Shown here one piece after another: positions 1 through 12,222 of a DNA stretch of 64,000 nt; the first letter of the stretch is position 1; each line of letters begins with the position of its first letter. Below the pieces are notes generated by a model. The model was not told the origin of the DNA. It did not search any database and saw only the letters and a program-made list of their open reading frames with translations. The DNA is from Plenodomus lindquistii. Its lineage: Eukaryota > Ascomycota > Dothideomycetes > Pleosporales > Leptosphaeriaceae. The stretch is taken from the NCBI GenBank assembly GCA_025504975.1, contig JANUWI010000002.1, positions 3,162,001-3,226,000 of the forward strand, read 5' to 3'. The position numbers were made by a program, and so were the translations under genes.

Positions 1-3000
1 ACTTTTTGTAGATCCGGACATCGAAGACATTGTTGACATGGCTGCGAGATCAGGCTGGTTGTGAGTGGAACCGTAAGGTGTCCCAATGACCTTGATGTTG
101 TAATCTTCTTGTCTTCCGTTCGACTCCGATCCGAAAGCGCCCTTGAAGCCTTTGGTCACATTGGTCTTTATCGCCTGACCACCCTTCTTCCAGGTGGCAA
201 ACTTGTTGACCTTGCCCTTGCGAATGTTGATGACCTGCGGCTGGGCCACGGTCGTTTCCACATCCTCGTGGAGGTTGGCGAACGAGTGCTCGTGCGAGAT
301 GCCCTGTGTATCAATCGAAACCTCTGACTTACCGCCCTTGTGTTGTGCATTGTAGATACCAAGCCCGTTGGCTGCTGCGTCGAGGTTCTGGCCACTCTTT
401 TTGTTGTTCTTCAATGTTACCTGTATGTTATCGACAAGCTCGCGGTTCATGGCCGATAGCCTGGCGTTTGCGGCGGTCAACGACTCATACTCCTGGAAGC
501 CCTTGTCCTTCATCTGAATTAGGTTGGAAATCTCTTCGGTCAACTCTGATCGTCTAGAGATGAGATCCTCGATTTGGCCTCCTAGTTGGTCTTTGAGCTT
601 ATACAGCGAGTTTGCGAAGTCCTTTGTGACGTCCGACTTCAGCTGGTTGATATCCATCGAACCGTTACTGTCCTTTGCGCGCTTGAGGTGTTCAGTCATG
701 ATTTCGAGCTCGCGAATCACCATTTCACGCTGGGTGTCCAGTACAGCCATTGTGTTACGCTTCTCTCTCAAAACGGTGTTGGCCTGCCTGATATCCGCCG
801 CGCTATGCATGGACTCTTGAAGACCGTTTTTCTCAGCTTCAAGCTCTGCAATGCGCTGCTGAGCGCGGCGCAGTTCGTTTCGTAGGTTGACACTTTCCTC
901 TTTAGAGTCTGGCGATGCCACAGTGGGGCTGCTAATATCAATAGACCCATTGGTAGGCCACTTTTTATGACCATGACCACGCGAAGTGACGGAGCCACGG
1001 TCACTGAAGCTGCGCCCATGCTTGGACACAGCATTCGACACACGCCTGAAAACCCCACGATCGCCATCTTCACGGCCTTCGTTGTTCCCGAGTAGCCTGG
1101 CAAAGTCTTCATCCATGGAGAAATCTCCCTGTGCGCTATAGCGTGGAAGACCACCAGGTCCTGTCTGAGGTTGTCCATCCCTAGAAACCTCAGTTAAAGA
1201 GCTGCTAGTAGACTCTGTAGGCCTATGGGACTGATTGTTTGGTGGTTGGGGAGGAGCTCTGGGTGATGTGAAGTTATCAGATAAAGGAGGAGCAGGCCGA
1301 CCTGCCGAGCGTGCTGGTGGCACCGGAACGTCGGTGAAGGACTTTGTGGGAGGGGAATCAGCAGGACTAAGAATACCAAGGCCTGAGTTGAGTTGCGCTG
1401 TGGCAGCTTTCGTGGATGAGCTCCTCTCGGGATGGCCCAACGAAGGAGTGGTAGGAGAGGTTTCTGACTTGTCCTTGCGATTGATAGAGCCAGAGGCCCT
1501 CAATACTGAAGGATTGAGCGAATCCCCACGAGCTGGACGCTCCACCCGCTGATGAGAGCTGTACGAGGATCCGGATGTATCTGGCGAATCCTGGATACCA
1601 GGAGGGGATGATGAAAAGTTGACAGGTTCCATCAGCGGACGACTCAAGCGCGCAGACATGTCTCCATTGGGAGGACTATATGGCGGCTGCAGTTGCGGTG
1701 GAGTCCTCGAAGGCGAGTCCTTGCGCTTAGATTCTGCCTTCTTGTTCTTTGGAACCTCTTGTAGCTTGAAAGGCTCCGTTGATGTAGCGGTGGGCGCAGG
1801 GGAAGAAGAGGAATGCTGTGACTGTCCTCGTTGCTGGCCCCCCACTGGAGACTCTGAAGCAATCTCTTTGCGCTTCTTGAGTGTGTCTACAAGCGATTCT
1901 GATGGCTGCCTGCCCTTCTCCTGGAAAGCGATGTGTGGGCTCGTGGGTGGCCTCGGCTCTTTCGACACGCCACGCGAGCCGTTCTCTTTCAAGGCCTCAC
2001 GTTGATCAGGCGTCGGCCTGTTGAAATAGTCGCGTGAGGTTTTGGCCTCGTTTGCAGAGGCCTGTGTAGCGCCCATTCCTCGCTCACTGTAGCGACTAAT
2101 CGGTCTGCCCAGGGGCGATGGACCGGGAGCGGTGTTGGGGTCGAGAGCGAAAGGAAGCAAGATGCTGTCATCTGCGGTATCGACGTCCTGGTGGGTGCTC
2201 TCTTTGCCGTAGGTTGTAGCAGGGAGAGTTGTGTTATCTACGAGGCAGTTCAGGTCAGCAGGAGTACAGAATGTGTTAAGGTGACAGAGTACACACCTCT
2301 TCGCATGAGGTCCCCAATGGGCGACGCATCTCGCCTGAAGTTTGAGGTGGAGTCGCCTCGCTTCGCGTATCCAGGTCTCGGCGAGACATCTGTAGTGGTT
2401 GGCTCCGAGAAGACGTCCGAGGGCGTATCGAGGTCGGGGGTGAAGCTGGTGTGGGATTCCTGAGGAGGCAAGGCAGGCAGCGACTTATCCACCTTTGGCG
2501 CTACTGCTGCAGGCGGTTTCTTGGACTTCTTCCGCCGGCGGGCCATGAGCGACTCATGGCACGACATGCAGAAGATGCCCTGAGAGGTGCGCGCATAGCG
2601 GAGGTTCTCGATCTTGCGCTTGCAATTCCTGCATCTGAAGCAGTTTGCACAAAAGGCCTGGTCGCCTGTGAGGATGGCCAGGTCCTCGATCTTGTTGCCG
2701 CAGTGGTTGCAGCTGTAGGTGCAGTTGTTGCATATCAGCGAGCCGTCGCCGAGGAGCAGCAGGTTGGCGTCTGAGTCGAGGAGGGTGCCGCAGGTGTTGC
2801 AGCGGAAGCAGTCAATGTGCCATCGGTTGCCAGCTAGGCCATGTCAGCGGGTCACTCGAGCATTGGAGCATTGGGGCGTTGGGGCATTGGAGCATTGCAG
2901 GGGCGCGGCGTTGTGGGCGGCAGGCGCGAGGGACGACGTGTCTCGGCGGGGATTGCATACCGAGTTCAAAGGCCTTTCCTTCCTCGAGGATCTAGGCGGT

Positions 3001-3123
3001 GGTCAGCAATTGCCGGCTCGGTCGCGGCTAGGCGGGTGTCTCTACCTCTCCGCAGCCCTTGCACGGATACACGACGTCGTCCTGGTCGGTGGGCGACTCT
3101 GGATACGCTCCGGGCGACTCCAT
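1..3123 (-). CDS. LIM-domain Rho GTPase-activating protein (Rga1/Rga2-like), 3' part outside window
   Basis: Partial gene; only the N-terminal part lies in the window. Exons read on the minus strand: 3123-3046, 2991-2961, 2833-2297 and 2237-1 (open to the edge). All three junctions are GT-AG and keep frame. The start Met at 3123 is followed within 21 residues by the first zinc ligands (CKGCGE). Two LIM zinc fingers follow (ligand groups HIDCFRCNTCG, ICNNCTYSCNHCG, FCANCFRCRNCK, FCMSCH), then a basic stretch. After that come roughly 500 Ser/Pro-rich disordered residues and a coiled coil (around 900-450, with ELRRAQQRIAELEAEKNGL) leading into a conserved region at the edge. This order is that of fungal LIM-RhoGAPs, in which a RhoGAP domain follows the coiled coil. 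The GAP domain itself is outside the window and is inferred. Family members down-regulate Rho/Cdc42 GTPases in polarity. The alternative, a LIM protein lacking GAP, is less likely. Confidence 0.85.
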
Positions 3124-5890
3124 GGTGCCGTGGAGCGGTGAATGCAGCGATGCGACGCAGCAGCGGCGACTCGAGGCGGGGCCCTGCGTGGGCAGCGCTG
3201 CGGCGTGGGCGGCCGAGAGGGCGAGAGGGCGAGGGGGGCGAGTGAACGGCTCGAGTCCCCGGGGGTGTGGTGGCCGTTGCTGGGCCCCAAAGTTATATGT
3301 GTTGTGCGACCTGGGGGTCTGCGACTACGACGATGGCGCACGCTGTACAGGTGGTGCTAGTGGGGAACAGGACGCAGCCACGCAGCAAATGGGGGCGGGC
3401 GTGGCAGCTGGCAGCAGCGGACTCGAGGGGCACAAGAGGCAACACCAACAACGGCAACGGCAACGGCGACCACGTCTCGTCTGGGTGTACTGTGTAGACG
3501 GGCACTTGGTGCTGCACGCCCGTCTATCAGGCTGCGTGTGTGGACGAGGCACTGGGCGGGCAGCCAATGACTGCCGCTGGGCCCCAGCAGATCCAGGGTC
3601 TTGGTCAGAAAAAGGGTGCCCTCAGCACAGATGCACGGCAACCCTGATCCACTTTGCAATCGCGTCGTCGTGGGATCGACCGTGCCTAGCGAGGCGGCGT
3701 TCCTGAGAGCTCTAGAGTACCGTGTGCAGTACTCTACAGTCCACGTCTTGTTGCGCGGCCGCTGCTCGACGGCGACGGCAACGGCGACGGCGGCAACTGC
3801 AGAGCGGCTTCACACAGCACCTGGCCGACGGCGTGCTTCACCTCGTTCCACCATGCTGAAACTCCAACATTGCCCATCCAGCCAGCATTCGTCAGCCGCA
3901 GGAAGCCCAGCTGGCGTTTCATCAATTCGACCCCACCGCGCCATGCCCAATGTGTCGCTAGCCTGGCCAAGCAATGCCCTCCACACATCGCGCATCGCGG
4001 AATTCAGCTCAAACTCTCTGCAACCATGCTCTGGAGTCTGGACCACGCTGTCTGTCCATCAAGTCCACATGTCACGTCTCGAGTCAACCACCACCTTTGT
4101 CGCGATCATGCTGCCGGCTGATTCACCTAGTACACGCGCTGGCTCAGACTGTCTAATCGTAAAGCGATCATGGTTCCAGGCTAAGCACGAGCTCCCTACT
4201 GGCTCGAATTGCCTCCTCGAAATAGACCATGGTCCATGACTGATTGCGAATCGTGGCCAGTGCTCGATCCACGTCCATCAGCAAACGCTATTTGAGTCAA
4301 GCTTACCGAACCACTGATGCTGCATCCATCCAGGTACGCGACCCAGATGATGGCCACCTGCAATCAAATCAACGCACAAGTGACCCTCGGCCTTGAGTCG
4401 ACTGGTGGTGCACTGCGGCTCATCAGCTGCAGGGGATTACAGCATGTGCACAACATAACCGACAAAACGACTGTCCGCAGCTACAACTTATCAGCACACA
4501 TACTCAAGCGATATACCTTTGAAGAGCAGTCTTTGCTAGTCATCTAGGTGGCATCGTGCTAATCTCAGCCCGCCATATACACACGTCTTTGACAAGGCGC
4601 ACCAGGCTAACCTTCCCCTTCTAGAATCTTGTCTATGTATGGTCCCAGACTACTCGCCTCACCAGCTACCATATCCAGCTCATGCACATGCACTTGCGAC
4701 GGAATTTTCTGGTCAGGCTCCAAGCCAGCCGCTGATTCTGAGACGGCCGCGAACAATCATGGATCGCTGTTGGTCCAACAATCACGGACTTGTTTCATCG
4801 TGCCGCAACGGTACCGTACCTGACAGTTCCATGTCGCCGGGATCCCTCTGCCCTCCAAACCTACAGTGCAAGGTTGATGTCCAACACCAAGATCGAAAAT
4901 CCTGGCACCAGACTTATTACTGTATTACATATCTCTTGTAGCCGCGTGCCGACCAAAGTGCTTCTAGAACATCTTGTGCAATTCTTCAAAGAGCAGTCAC
5001 CACCCAGATGAGATTCAACACATCGTGGGTATCGTTTCAGCGTTCGGGACCCAAGATATCTACTCGCGAAGTACCCCCACGATGCATACCTTGTCCGGAG
5101 AAAGGGCGGGCCGCAGGCTGCTTGTTTCAGATATGTATCGATGTGCGATCTCTCCTATCAAACTTCCTTACGATCTGTTCCATAACACTGGTCTGCATGG
5201 ATCAGAATTAAGCACGATTGAATCAAAACAGACTTTCGGTCTATGTCGACATCCGAACCGAGACAAGCATGTCAGGCATTAGACCCGGTCGACGTATCAA
5301 AGACAAACTCAGAGGTAATCAGTCTCTACGCGTTGTCAATCTCAGATGACCTTTGGCATCAGCAGGCGTACCGTAGCCTTCAAGAGTCTGAAGTTCTACA
5401 GCCGTTCTATATCAAATCATCAAGAATCACTGAAAGCTGAGCTGGTACTTGTTTTATGGACTATTTCGATGATTTTGTCTTGGTCCCCACAGTTTGACAA
5501 ATTGGTGTATCTCTACACATCGTTATTTCACAATCGACATAATCTTGACTTTCCATGCAATTCACACCATCCCGAGCCAGATTTTAGGAGAATATAGCGG
5601 GACTGTATACATCAACAACGATGCCTCTTAGGTTCACGCCTTTTACGTCCTAGCATAATGCGTTCAATGGCGAAAACTTCAATCGATTGCTCCAATCAAA
5701 CGGCAGTGTCCGAACATCGCTGTACCAAGACTGCACAGCATGCACACTAGTCTATCCAGCAAATCACAGCTACACAGTATACTCAATCGATACCTCCGCG
5801 GGTAATATGTATGCATGATGCAGCTGTTAGCTACCCCACCAACCCCACTTCGACGGATGACTATGGATAACGATGGCATGGCGGGGTCGA
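3124..5890. other. Long gene-free stretch between divergent RhoGAP and thi4
   Basis: About 2.8 kb with no credible coding region. Open frames here are short, overlap on both strands, lack splice continuity and show no recognisable domain. The part next to the RhoGAP start (3130-3850) is GC-rich, with CGG/GGC and ACGGCG trinucleotide runs near 3770-3800. It probably holds the 5' leader and promoter of the RhoGAP gene and upstream elements of thi4. A CCAAT motif lies near 5690. Confidence 0.5.
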
Positions 5891-5894
5891 CATT

Positions 5895-5902
5895 GAGGTA
5901 TT
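5895..5902 (+). promoter_or_regulatory. Putative TATA-like element of thi4
   Basis: An AT-rich TATTTAA motif is followed within about 20-60 bases by a CT-rich stretch typical of fungal transcription start regions. It lies about 480 bases upstream of the thi4 start, which would give a long leader containing the TPP riboswitch. The start site is inferred. Confidence 0.35.
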
Positions 5903-6040
5903 TAATCACTTCACATCTCTCAATCCCATCTTTCCTCTTCTCCTTCATCGCTCTCCATTCGATATTTACCATAATTGCTACCAAGCTTCACTCGTACTCA
6001 CCAAACCAATCTTACGTCTTGACCAGAAGAACTGCTGACC

Positions 6041-6232
6041 ATGCATAGGTACGACATCTCAAAGTATGGCAGCCACGATGCAAGCCATATCCTGCTCGCA
6101 GGAATTATCTTCAGGCCATCAAGGTACTTTCACAACATAAGTATATTGCATGAACCGGTGTTCGCTTCTAATATCTCATCATGTACCACTGTCTCACTAC
6201 AAGTGGCACAGCAGTATGTGATGAGGTATTAG
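6041..6232 (+). other. Upstream ORF in thi4 leader (63 codons)
   Basis: This is the first ATG after the putative TATA element. It opens a 63-codon frame that runs into the riboswitch P3 stem and stops at 6232. Its third codon is interrupted by a candidate 5' splice site (AG|GTACGA, GT at 6049), so it exists in this form only in unspliced RNA. It is probably not a functional peptide; its likely effect is to reduce thi4 translation when the leader intron is kept. That role is inferred from known fungal thiamine genes. Confidence 0.4.
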
Positions 6233-6294
6233 TCGTCGTTCTGAGATTATACGGTCATAACTTGATTCTGGATAATACCAGCGGAAGGACATGC
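6148..6294 (+). promoter_or_regulatory. TPP riboswitch aptamer in thi4 5' leader
   Basis: Matches the THI-box aptamer in sequence and fold. The core CTGAGATTATACGG lies at 6241-6254. The P5 hairpin CTGG-ATAATA-CCAG lies at 6268-6281 and is followed by GCGGAAGG. P1 pairs GCATG (6148-6152) with CATGC (6290-6294). P2 pairs CCG (6155-6157) with CGG (6252-6254). P3 is long, as usual in fungi: 6168-6181 pairs with 6219-6232 with one G-U, and CCACT (6186-6190) pairs with AGTGG (6202-6206) near the tip. In fungi such aptamers sit inside a leader intron and control its splicing in response to thiamine pyrophosphate. Candidate 5' splice sites are GT at 6049 and 6124. A branch-like CTGAC lies at 6314-6318 and 3' sites end at 6337 or 6344. 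The pairing is read from the sequence; the splicing model is inference. Confidence 0.93.
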
Positions 6295-6501
6295 TTCATA
6301 TCAAATATCCCCTCTGACAATGAGTCAGCCTTAACAGATCGCAGGTTTCGAAACAACGTGAACGACTACACACGAGAACATGTCTCCTCCAGCTGCCACT
6401 TACGACATTCCTGTTGCTGCTTCCAACGGCAATGGCATCAAGGATGGACTGAACGTCAAGAAGGACCTTGCTGTCAAGTCTGCGGCCAACGGCCAGGCTA
6501 A
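6181..6501 (+). other. Upstream ORF overlapping thi4 start out of frame
   Basis: An ATG inside the riboswitch P3 arm opens a 106-codon frame. It passes over the thi4 ATG (6380) in another frame and ends at 6501. If the leader intron is retained, ribosomes using this ATG would bypass thi4. It is probably regulatory rather than protein-producing. Confidence 0.4.
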
Positions 6502-7436
6502 GACCCTCGCCGAGATGGAGAATAACTGGGAGGCGTTTACCTTTGCGCCTATCCGTGAGTCTCAGGTGTCTCGGGCCATGACGAAGCGTTACTTCAATGA
6601 TCTCGACACCTACGCCGAGTCTGACATTGTCATCGTCGGCGCGGGATCTTGCGGTCTCTCTGCCGCTTTCACGCTCGCTTCCAAGCGTCCGGACCTCAAG
6701 ATCGCTATTGTCGAGGCTGGTGTTGCCCCTGGCGGTGGTGCTTGGCTTGGTGGTCAGCTCTTCAGTGCCATGGTGATGAGGAAGCCTGCTGAGCTGTTCC
6801 TCAACGAGATTGGTGTGCCGTACGAGGACGAAGGCGACTTCGTCGTCGTCAAGCACGCTGCGCTGTTTACCTCGACCCTGCTGTCCAAGGTCCTGCAGTT
6901 CCCCAACGTCAAGCTCTTCAATGCTACTGCGGTTGAGGATCTCATCACTCGCCCGGCCCCCACTGCAAACGACCCCAACGCTGTTCGCATCGCTGGTGTG
7001 GTCACCAACTGGACTCTTGTCTCCATGCACCACGACGGTAGGTTCCGTTCTCTCTCACCATGCTCACATACGTACTAACAGCCACCTAGACCAGTCCTGC
7101 ATGGACCCCAACACTATCAACGCACCGCTCGTCATCTCCACTACTGGTCACGATGGACCCTTTGGCGCCTTCTCCGTCAAGCGCCTCGTCAGCATGCAGC
7201 AGATTGAGAAGCTGGGCGGTATGCGCGGCCTGGACATGCGCACCGCTGAGGATGCAATTGTCAAGCGCACCCGTGAGGTTGTGCCTGGTCTGATCGTCGG
7301 TGGCATGGAGTTGAGCGAGGTTGATGGCGCCAATCGTATGGGACCTACATTTGGAGCTATGGCACTGAGTGGAGTCAAGGCTGCTGAGGAAGCGGTGGCT
7401 GTTTGGGATGAAAGGAACGCGCAGAACGGGGAGTAG
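6380..7436 (+). CDS. thi4: Thiamine thiazole synthase Thi4
   Basis: Exons 6380-7037 and 7090-7436; the 52-nt intron has a perfect TACTAAC branch site at 7073-7079. The protein is 334 residues, the usual length. Thi4 makes the thiazole half of thiamine from NAD and glycine, using sulfur from its own cysteine, so each enzyme molecule acts once. Visible features are the dinucleotide-binding VIVGAGSCGLSAA near residue 85, a glycine-rich PGGGAWLGGQLFSAM, and the sulfur-donor cysteine in DQSCMDPNTI (Cys223, just after the splice junction). The C-terminal half carries GHDGPFGAF and a VGGMELSEVDGANRMGPTFG segment. The donor Cys is present, so this is a suicide-type enzyme and not the catalytic Cys-less form. 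The leader carries a TPP riboswitch, so expression should fall when thiamine is plentiful. Confidence 0.97.
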
Positions 7437-7937
7437 ATGATGGAAACTGTGACGGCCCTTCTCCGTCCCTCCCTTTGCGACTAGAGGATGTCTAGTGTTG
7501 TTGCAATGACACGACCACTCGTTTGATACTTTTGTTTGCGCTTGTCGTGATTGTTTTGCGTGAGCTGCGTGATGATATCATGGTGCAGCGCGTTGTTTTG
7601 ATCTAGCTTGAGTCATGTCCAGTAACCCACGAGACTTTGATCTAGAATGATTGCAACTGTCTACCTGGACAGTTGTAGAGCATTCACCTCAGCGACGGAC
7701 GACGGACGATGAACCAACAAGAGGGCCTGTGCCTGAGACAGACTGCCAGTGCACGCGAACGGGCGAACAATGCGGGGAGGGCTGTTTCAGGAAGGCGCAC
7801 GGTTGCCAGGAGACGATTGGCTGGTTATCGTGACCCACCCTGTGTGAATTAGGCCGCTGTTTACAACAACACATTGGCCTGCCCGTCAACACTCATGATA
7901 CCCCGCCACACTGCGCTTTAATTGATTTCTACTAACC
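7437..7937. other. Intergenic, thi4 3' region and STU1 promoter
   Basis: About 500 bases with no gene. It must hold the thi4 3' UTR and poly(A) site and the STU1 promoter. No distinct motif was recognised beyond ordinary AT-rich 3' sequence at 7500-7600. Confidence 0.4.
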
Positions 7938-10900
7938 ATGGAGTCTGAAGCGGCCACACTGTTGAGCGCGCTCAAGAAGCCATCGACCAACGTCGGTAAG
8001 GAGCGACCGCACGACAAGTCGCGCATACAAACAAACACTGACCTGTGCGGCCTCCAGATCAGCGACTGGCTCTCTTCACCACGCTCAAGTCGAGCATAAA
8101 ACACAATCGCGTGCCTGAGGAATGCCAACAGACCATCTTCGAGTGCATCCGCCTCGCAATCACCGCCGCCACATCTGCCGCGCTCGTGCAGACGGGCTTC
8201 TCGACTCTCAGCCACTTTATCAAGCGCCTGCAGCTGCAAAAGGAGACACAGGTCATCACAGCGCAGTCGTCGGTACTATGCTCAATTCTGGCGGACAAAC
8301 TGGGCGATGCGCGCGAAAGCCACCGCAGCGCAGCGCTGCAGATTCTGGCCGACCTGCACTACCTGTGCCCGACCGAGGTGGACGCGCTAATACACGAGGC
8401 GATGAAGGGCAGTAATGCGCGTGCCAAGGACACGTCAATGAGCTGGGTTGTCAAGGTCAGTCACTGCCGTCGCGATCCGGGCGGGAAAGAGCGACCGGAA
8501 ACTAACGCGTGATTGCAGATGAACAAGAGCGAGGGCCTTCCTTTCAAAAGCTACTCCAACCAGTTGGTAGCAAACCTCGAGGATGCGGACGCTGGCGTAC
8601 GCGATACTGCCAAGAAGGCCGTTGTTGATCTCTTCGGGTGAATATTTCTCGATGCGAATACGAAGTGTTCGTGACTGACTGACATCCGACTAGGCACGCG
8701 CCAGAACACGCCAAAGCAAACCTCAAGAAGCAACTCGTCGCACTCAACGTGCGCAAAGCCATCGCGACCTACATCACCTCACACCTCGACGCCGACGCGA
8801 TAGCTAAAGACACAGAAATGCCTCCACCAGCAGCGCCCGCGCCAGTGTCACGACCGATATCCAAACAGCGAGCCGAGACATTGCAACCAGATGTCGGATT
8901 TGCGGACGAGGCGCCACCACCAGCCGAGACAGTCGTCATGGACCCCATTCACATTTACACACAGCGCGAGCTGGAAGATGTCTTTCGGGACATGCTGCCC
9001 TGCTACGAGGGCAGAGAGTCAGAGACAAATTGGCTGGCGCGAGACAAGAACTGCACAAAGCTGAGGCGAATCCTGAAGGGCAACGCACCACACGAGTTCC
9101 ATGCGGCTTTCACTGCAGGCATCAAGTCCTTGCTTGATGGCATCCTGAAAGTGGCCAACACATTACGAACGACCATGTCTACAAATGGATGTCTGCTAGT
9201 ACAAGAGCTTGCAAAGACACTTGGATCAGCCATCGACCCATGGGTCGAGCTCTTCTTGCAATCTTTCATCAAGATGTGTGCTGCTACCAAGAACATTGCC
9301 GCCCAAAACGGCAATACCACTGTCGAGGCCATCCTACAACACGCTTCGTACAACAGCCGGCTACTCCAGCACGTTGTCATGGCCTCACAGGACAAGAATG
9401 TGCAGCCGCGAATTCACTCTGCGAGCTGGGTCAAGACTCTGGTTCGTAAGCACAATTCGCACATTGAGCATTCGGGTGGGCTCGAGTCGTTGGATAAGAT
9501 AATTAGGCGTGGTGTTACAGATGCGCATCCAAAGGTGCGAGAGGCCTACCGAAGCACATACTGGGTCTTTGCGTTGGTCTGGCCTCAACGAGCGGAGATG
9601 TAAGTTTATCGTGTACGATGCTGTGAGGTCAACTGACAGATTGACAGTATCTTTGACACACTTGAGAAGCGTGAGAAGGGAGCGCTTGAGAAAGATCCGA
9701 ACAACCCAAACACATCTCTCGCTTCATCACAACCCAGCACCGCGTCCTTCTCAAAGTCAGTTGGGCCAGGTGCCAGTAGGAATGCACTCAAGGAGAAGAT
9801 TGCTGAGCAGCGGAGGGCGAAGTTGGCGGCCGCTAAGGGCGTCCCCGAACGACCTAACTCTGCTGCTGCAAGCTATACCCCAGCCAAGTCAGTCTCGTCG
9901 AAGTCTTTAGGCGCTGGCTCAAAACCTCCCACGATCTCAACAACTGCACCATCCGGACCGGCTCGGCCACCTTCAGCAATGGCTGGGGAATCGACCAAGT
10001 CGGCACTGAAAAGCTCTACAACTACTACTGGATCACTGATGAGTGGAACAGTACGACGACCAATCCGCCGGCCTGAACTCAACAGGCCTGCGACAGCCGA
10101 TCCTTATGCAGTACGGCGCGCAGCAGGTGGCAAAGCGACCCCGCAAATGACCCCAGAGAAGACGCCGGCAGCCACAACAACCGCGAAGAAGCCAGCAGTA
10201 CCAAAGAACACCGCCCGACCCAGATCACAGACACAGAACAGCCCGACCGTTAGCCCTGCCCGGAGTAAGTCCCGGATTGGGCAACCCATCGCGCAAAGCA
10301 AAGGTACCGGTGGCACTTCACGGCATGCGAGTCCGGCCGCAAGCCCAGCGAGAGATGACGAATTGACGATGGTGAAGCCGTGGGTACGATCACAGAGTCA
10401 GCATGACCCAGCGACCATTCCCTTTAGGCAACGCAATGGCCTCAACACGAGCCAAATGAGTGACAGCGAAGCCATTGAAGATGACGACAACTTTACGATG
10501 GTCATCCCGAATCTTGGACGGCCAGTGATGCAGGCCGCACAACAAACCCCTCCCAAGCCGGCCCCGTCAGCCGGACGACTGCCCGTTCCCAGCCCACGAG
10601 CTTCGATGCTTAGGAGTCCAAAGTCCATGGGCCATCTTGACGGTTCCTCGTTACGCTCATCGACTCGTAGCTCACGTGTACGATCCCCTGATCGGCCAAG
10701 TACACGGGGAACGGATGTGGAGGAAGTACAAGTGTACGAAGATCCTTTCGTTGGTGATGAGCCAGCGGTTGCTGATCAAACAAGGGAAAAGCCAGTTCTT
10801 GAGGAACTTCCCATCAACGAAAAAAGCAATGAGCGGAGGCACAGCACCGAGAGCATCTCGAGTGACATCATCATGGGTAATGGAGGTGAAGAGCGACCCC

Positions 10901-11799
10901 GAGGTCACCAGAAGACAGCCAGCACTGGAAGCGTCTTGTATACTGAGCGCGAGGAGCCCCCCAGTGCTGAGGTGTTGAAGAACCGTCAACTCCTTGCAAG
11001 TGGCATCAAAAAGATCGAAGGACGGACTGTAGAGGCTCACATGTTCCGCCGCATGCAAGACATGGTCAAATCCAACCAAGAGATCTGGGGTCCGAATGAC
11101 GAAAACTTTGGTCGTCTTCTCCTCGCCTGTTTAGACTTCCTCGAGTCTCCCACCAAAGACCTCAAAGGCCCACCCACCAAGGCAATTAACCTGAAAGTAC
11201 AAGCGCTCGCCACAATCCGCGCCCTGCTGTCGCTCTACCGCAAAGAGACCGCACAGTACTTCGGTCGCGTACTTTGCGCCATTCTGCAAACCAAGTCGCA
11301 GTACGAGAATACATCGCACATTGCCGTCGATCTCGAAGCCACAGCCGACGAAATCGTCAAATATGGTCAAACAATCGACTGTCTCAACGCTGTACTTTCG
11401 CTCATTGAGACAACACCACCATCCTCCCCTAATAACTCGCCTTCTTCCCGATCCAGTACAAACTCTCTAGCCAGCACCACGACAGCCGCAACACGCACCA
11501 CCACAATGGCCCTTAGCACACTCGCGTCCCTCGTCGAAATCAGCGGCGCAAAGAACGTCACTTTCTCCTCTGAACAAACCTCTCGTCTTGGCAAGCTAGC
11601 AGTACGCTGTATGGACGATCCCGACGCCGATGTGCGCAAAGCCGATATCGAGTTTTGCGTCAAGCTGCATGAACGTATTGCAGGCAAAGGGGTAGATAGT
11701 AAAGAAGACGGCGGCTTCTGGAAGGCGGTTGCAGGAGCTAGTGAGCAGCATTTGAATCTGCTAACATATTATCTTGCGAAGAGGGGGGTGGCTGCTTAG
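7938..11799 (+). CDS. STU1: Microtubule plus-end protein STU1 (CLASP family)
   Basis: Exons 7938-7995, 8058-8455, 8519-8637, 8694-9599 and 9648-11799; all junctions are GT-AG and in frame, giving 1210 residues. CLASP proteins bind tubulin through TOG arrays and stabilise spindle microtubules. The N-terminal 1-240 residues form HEAT-like helices (for example TAKKAVVDLFG). A CLASP_N-type TOG domain covers about 274-490 (starting MDPIHIYTQRELEDVF, with a repeated KVREAYRSTYWVFALVWP helix). A Ser/Thr/Pro-rich basic region of roughly 350 residues follows (SKSRIGQP, SPARDDELTMVKPW), which in this family binds microtubules. A helical C-terminal domain lies at about 880-1205. The start was chosen because exon 1 joins the next in frame and adds the expected amphipathic first helix. 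The gene is convergent with SWI3. Confidence 0.9.
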
Positions 11800-12204
11800 G
11801 TTGGGTTTCCTCTTGGGTTTCGTGGGGTTAGGCCGGTAGTGGGACGGAAGGAGAGGTCGAGGACATTGGGTAATGGAAGGAGAAGGCATGGGGAGAGGAT
11901 TCCTTCACTTGTTCAGGGTGGTGGGTTATGAAGGAATTGTATGAGGAGAGTAGTGAGTTGGGGTTCACGTGGTATGCTAAGGAGTTGCTTGCAGGCAGGC
12001 GTTTGGAGGGGAAAAGTATGGCGAATTTGGGGTTGTCATGTTTTTCTTGGCTCCCCCTTTTCTCTCTTTTTTTCTTTCTTCCTCAGGCAGTCAGTCAGCC
12101 GGTCGAGTCGTCTTTTTGGGGGGGTTTTAGGTTTCTTCTCATTACCTATTGTATACCATTTACATAACTTGTATGTTTCATCGCGGGTACTGGTTGCTCC
12201 ATCC

Positions 12205-12222
12205 CTCTCTCTCTCTCTCTCT
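12205..12222. repeat. (CT)n microsatellite
   Basis: Uninterrupted CT dinucleotides in the STU1 3' region. Confidence 0.85.

Noticed and set aside
3601..4239. 212-residue plus-strand frame in the RhoGAP-thi4 gap
   Set aside because: GC-rich random-looking sequence with overlapping frames on both strands. No motif, no intron structure and no Met context support.
6296..7033. 245-residue minus-strand frame opposite thi4
   Set aside because: It is a codon-bias shadow of thi4: no domain, no splice signals, and the plus-strand protein is conserved along its whole length.
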